A DNA stretch of 64,000 bases from Ditylenchus dipsaci (Eukaryota > Nematoda > Chromadorea > Rhabditida > Anguinidae): positions 62,001 to 126,000 of the forward strand of contig SADC01000312.1 in assembly GCA_004194705.1 (NCBI GenBank), read 5' to 3'. This document shows, in pieces, positions 63,865 to 64,000 of the stretch (its first letter is position 1; each line of letters opens with the position of its first letter). A program made the translations under genes and the position numbers. The notes under the pieces are model-generated. The model was not told the origin of the DNA. It did no database searches and worked only from the letters and a program-made list of their open reading frames with translations.

Positions 63865-64000
63865 GTAAGCTGTTAACTAACTTCTTTTGGAGCACTTGCA
63901 CCCCCACTCGATTGCACACCGACCCGAACCCCCCCCCCCCGAAAAATCTCGAAGCTATTGTGATATACAGTTGCGGAAAAAAGTTACGGTCCGATCAAAA

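Noticed and set aside
1..64000. Bacterial, viral or organellar origin
   Set aside because: Short AG-terminated introns, several animal DNA-transposon superfamilies and F-box genes indicate nuclear metazoan DNA; no viral genes were recognised.

Overview
The window looks like a repeat-saturated piece of an AT-rich metazoan nuclear genome, most probably a nematode. The reasons are very short introns (about 36-65 bp) ending in TTTTCAG or TTTTTAG, a Tc3-like Tc1/mariner transposase with such introns, several F-box-type genes of the kind expanded in nematodes, start codons placed a few bases after a TTTTCAG acceptor (as in trans-spliced mRNAs), and a short array containing the nematode telomere word TTAGGC. 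No species can be named from sequence alone. There are no bacterial operons, rRNA genes or CRISPR arrays.

Most of the DNA is DNA-transposon sequence, and many insertions can be delimited by target-site duplications (TSDs). hAT-type 8-bp TSDs: 3956-4856, 7972-8200, 19578-22743, 22927-23408, 32836-33019, 37126-38025, 41857-42621, 48773-48941, 49190-49373, 60461-61465, 62250-62694. Mutator-type 9-bp TSDs: 13641-14760, 38699-41318, 53906-57692. TA: 9796-9992, 18304-19417, 21669-22419, 26464-28028. TTAA: 35577-37052. A Merlin-type element lies at about 43583-44432. Transposase remnants are recognisable for hAT (BED finger plus catalytic core), Tc3-like, Merlin and two MULEs; one MULE also carries an OTU-type cysteine-protease domain. 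Many elements have inverted termini built from short tandem repeats whose unit differs from element to element.

Host-gene material is thin. A candidate multi-pass membrane gene lies at 7570-9233. A decayed leucine-rich/F-box-like gene is on the minus strand at 16334-18050. A decayed F-box gene is at 25343-26320. Four tandem copies of a two-exon gene for a small membrane protein occur between 33.8 and 43.4 kb; only the last (43101-43408) is fully open. An F-box-like gene is at 44732-45569. A small gene cluster lies at 47.1-51.2 kb: a plus-strand C-terminal part, a minus-strand short gene and a larger minus-strand multi-exon gene carrying two MITEs, one in frame in an exon. The first exon of a secreted protein starts at 63801, just inside the right edge.

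Layout: 1-7 kb foldback elements; 6.9-7.4 kb a cluster of tRNA-derived SINEs; 7.5-9.3 kb membrane gene; 9.8-15.9 kb MITEs and a large foldback; 16.3-18.1 kb LRR-like gene; 18.2-23.4 kb nested pogo-, Tc1-, hAT- and mariner-type elements; 23.4-28 kb repeats, F-box gene and Tc3-like element; 28-33.5 kb repeats; 33.5-43.4 kb membrane-gene array with piggyBac-like, hAT-like and MULE insertions; 43.4-51.2 kb Merlin element and host genes; 52.3-60.3 kb a 1.5-kb tandem duplication whose second copy was later split by a MULE and a foldback; 60-64 kb more foldbacks and the terminal secreted-protein exon. Several coding remnants are broken by single-base frame changes, so either decay or residual assembly indels are possible.
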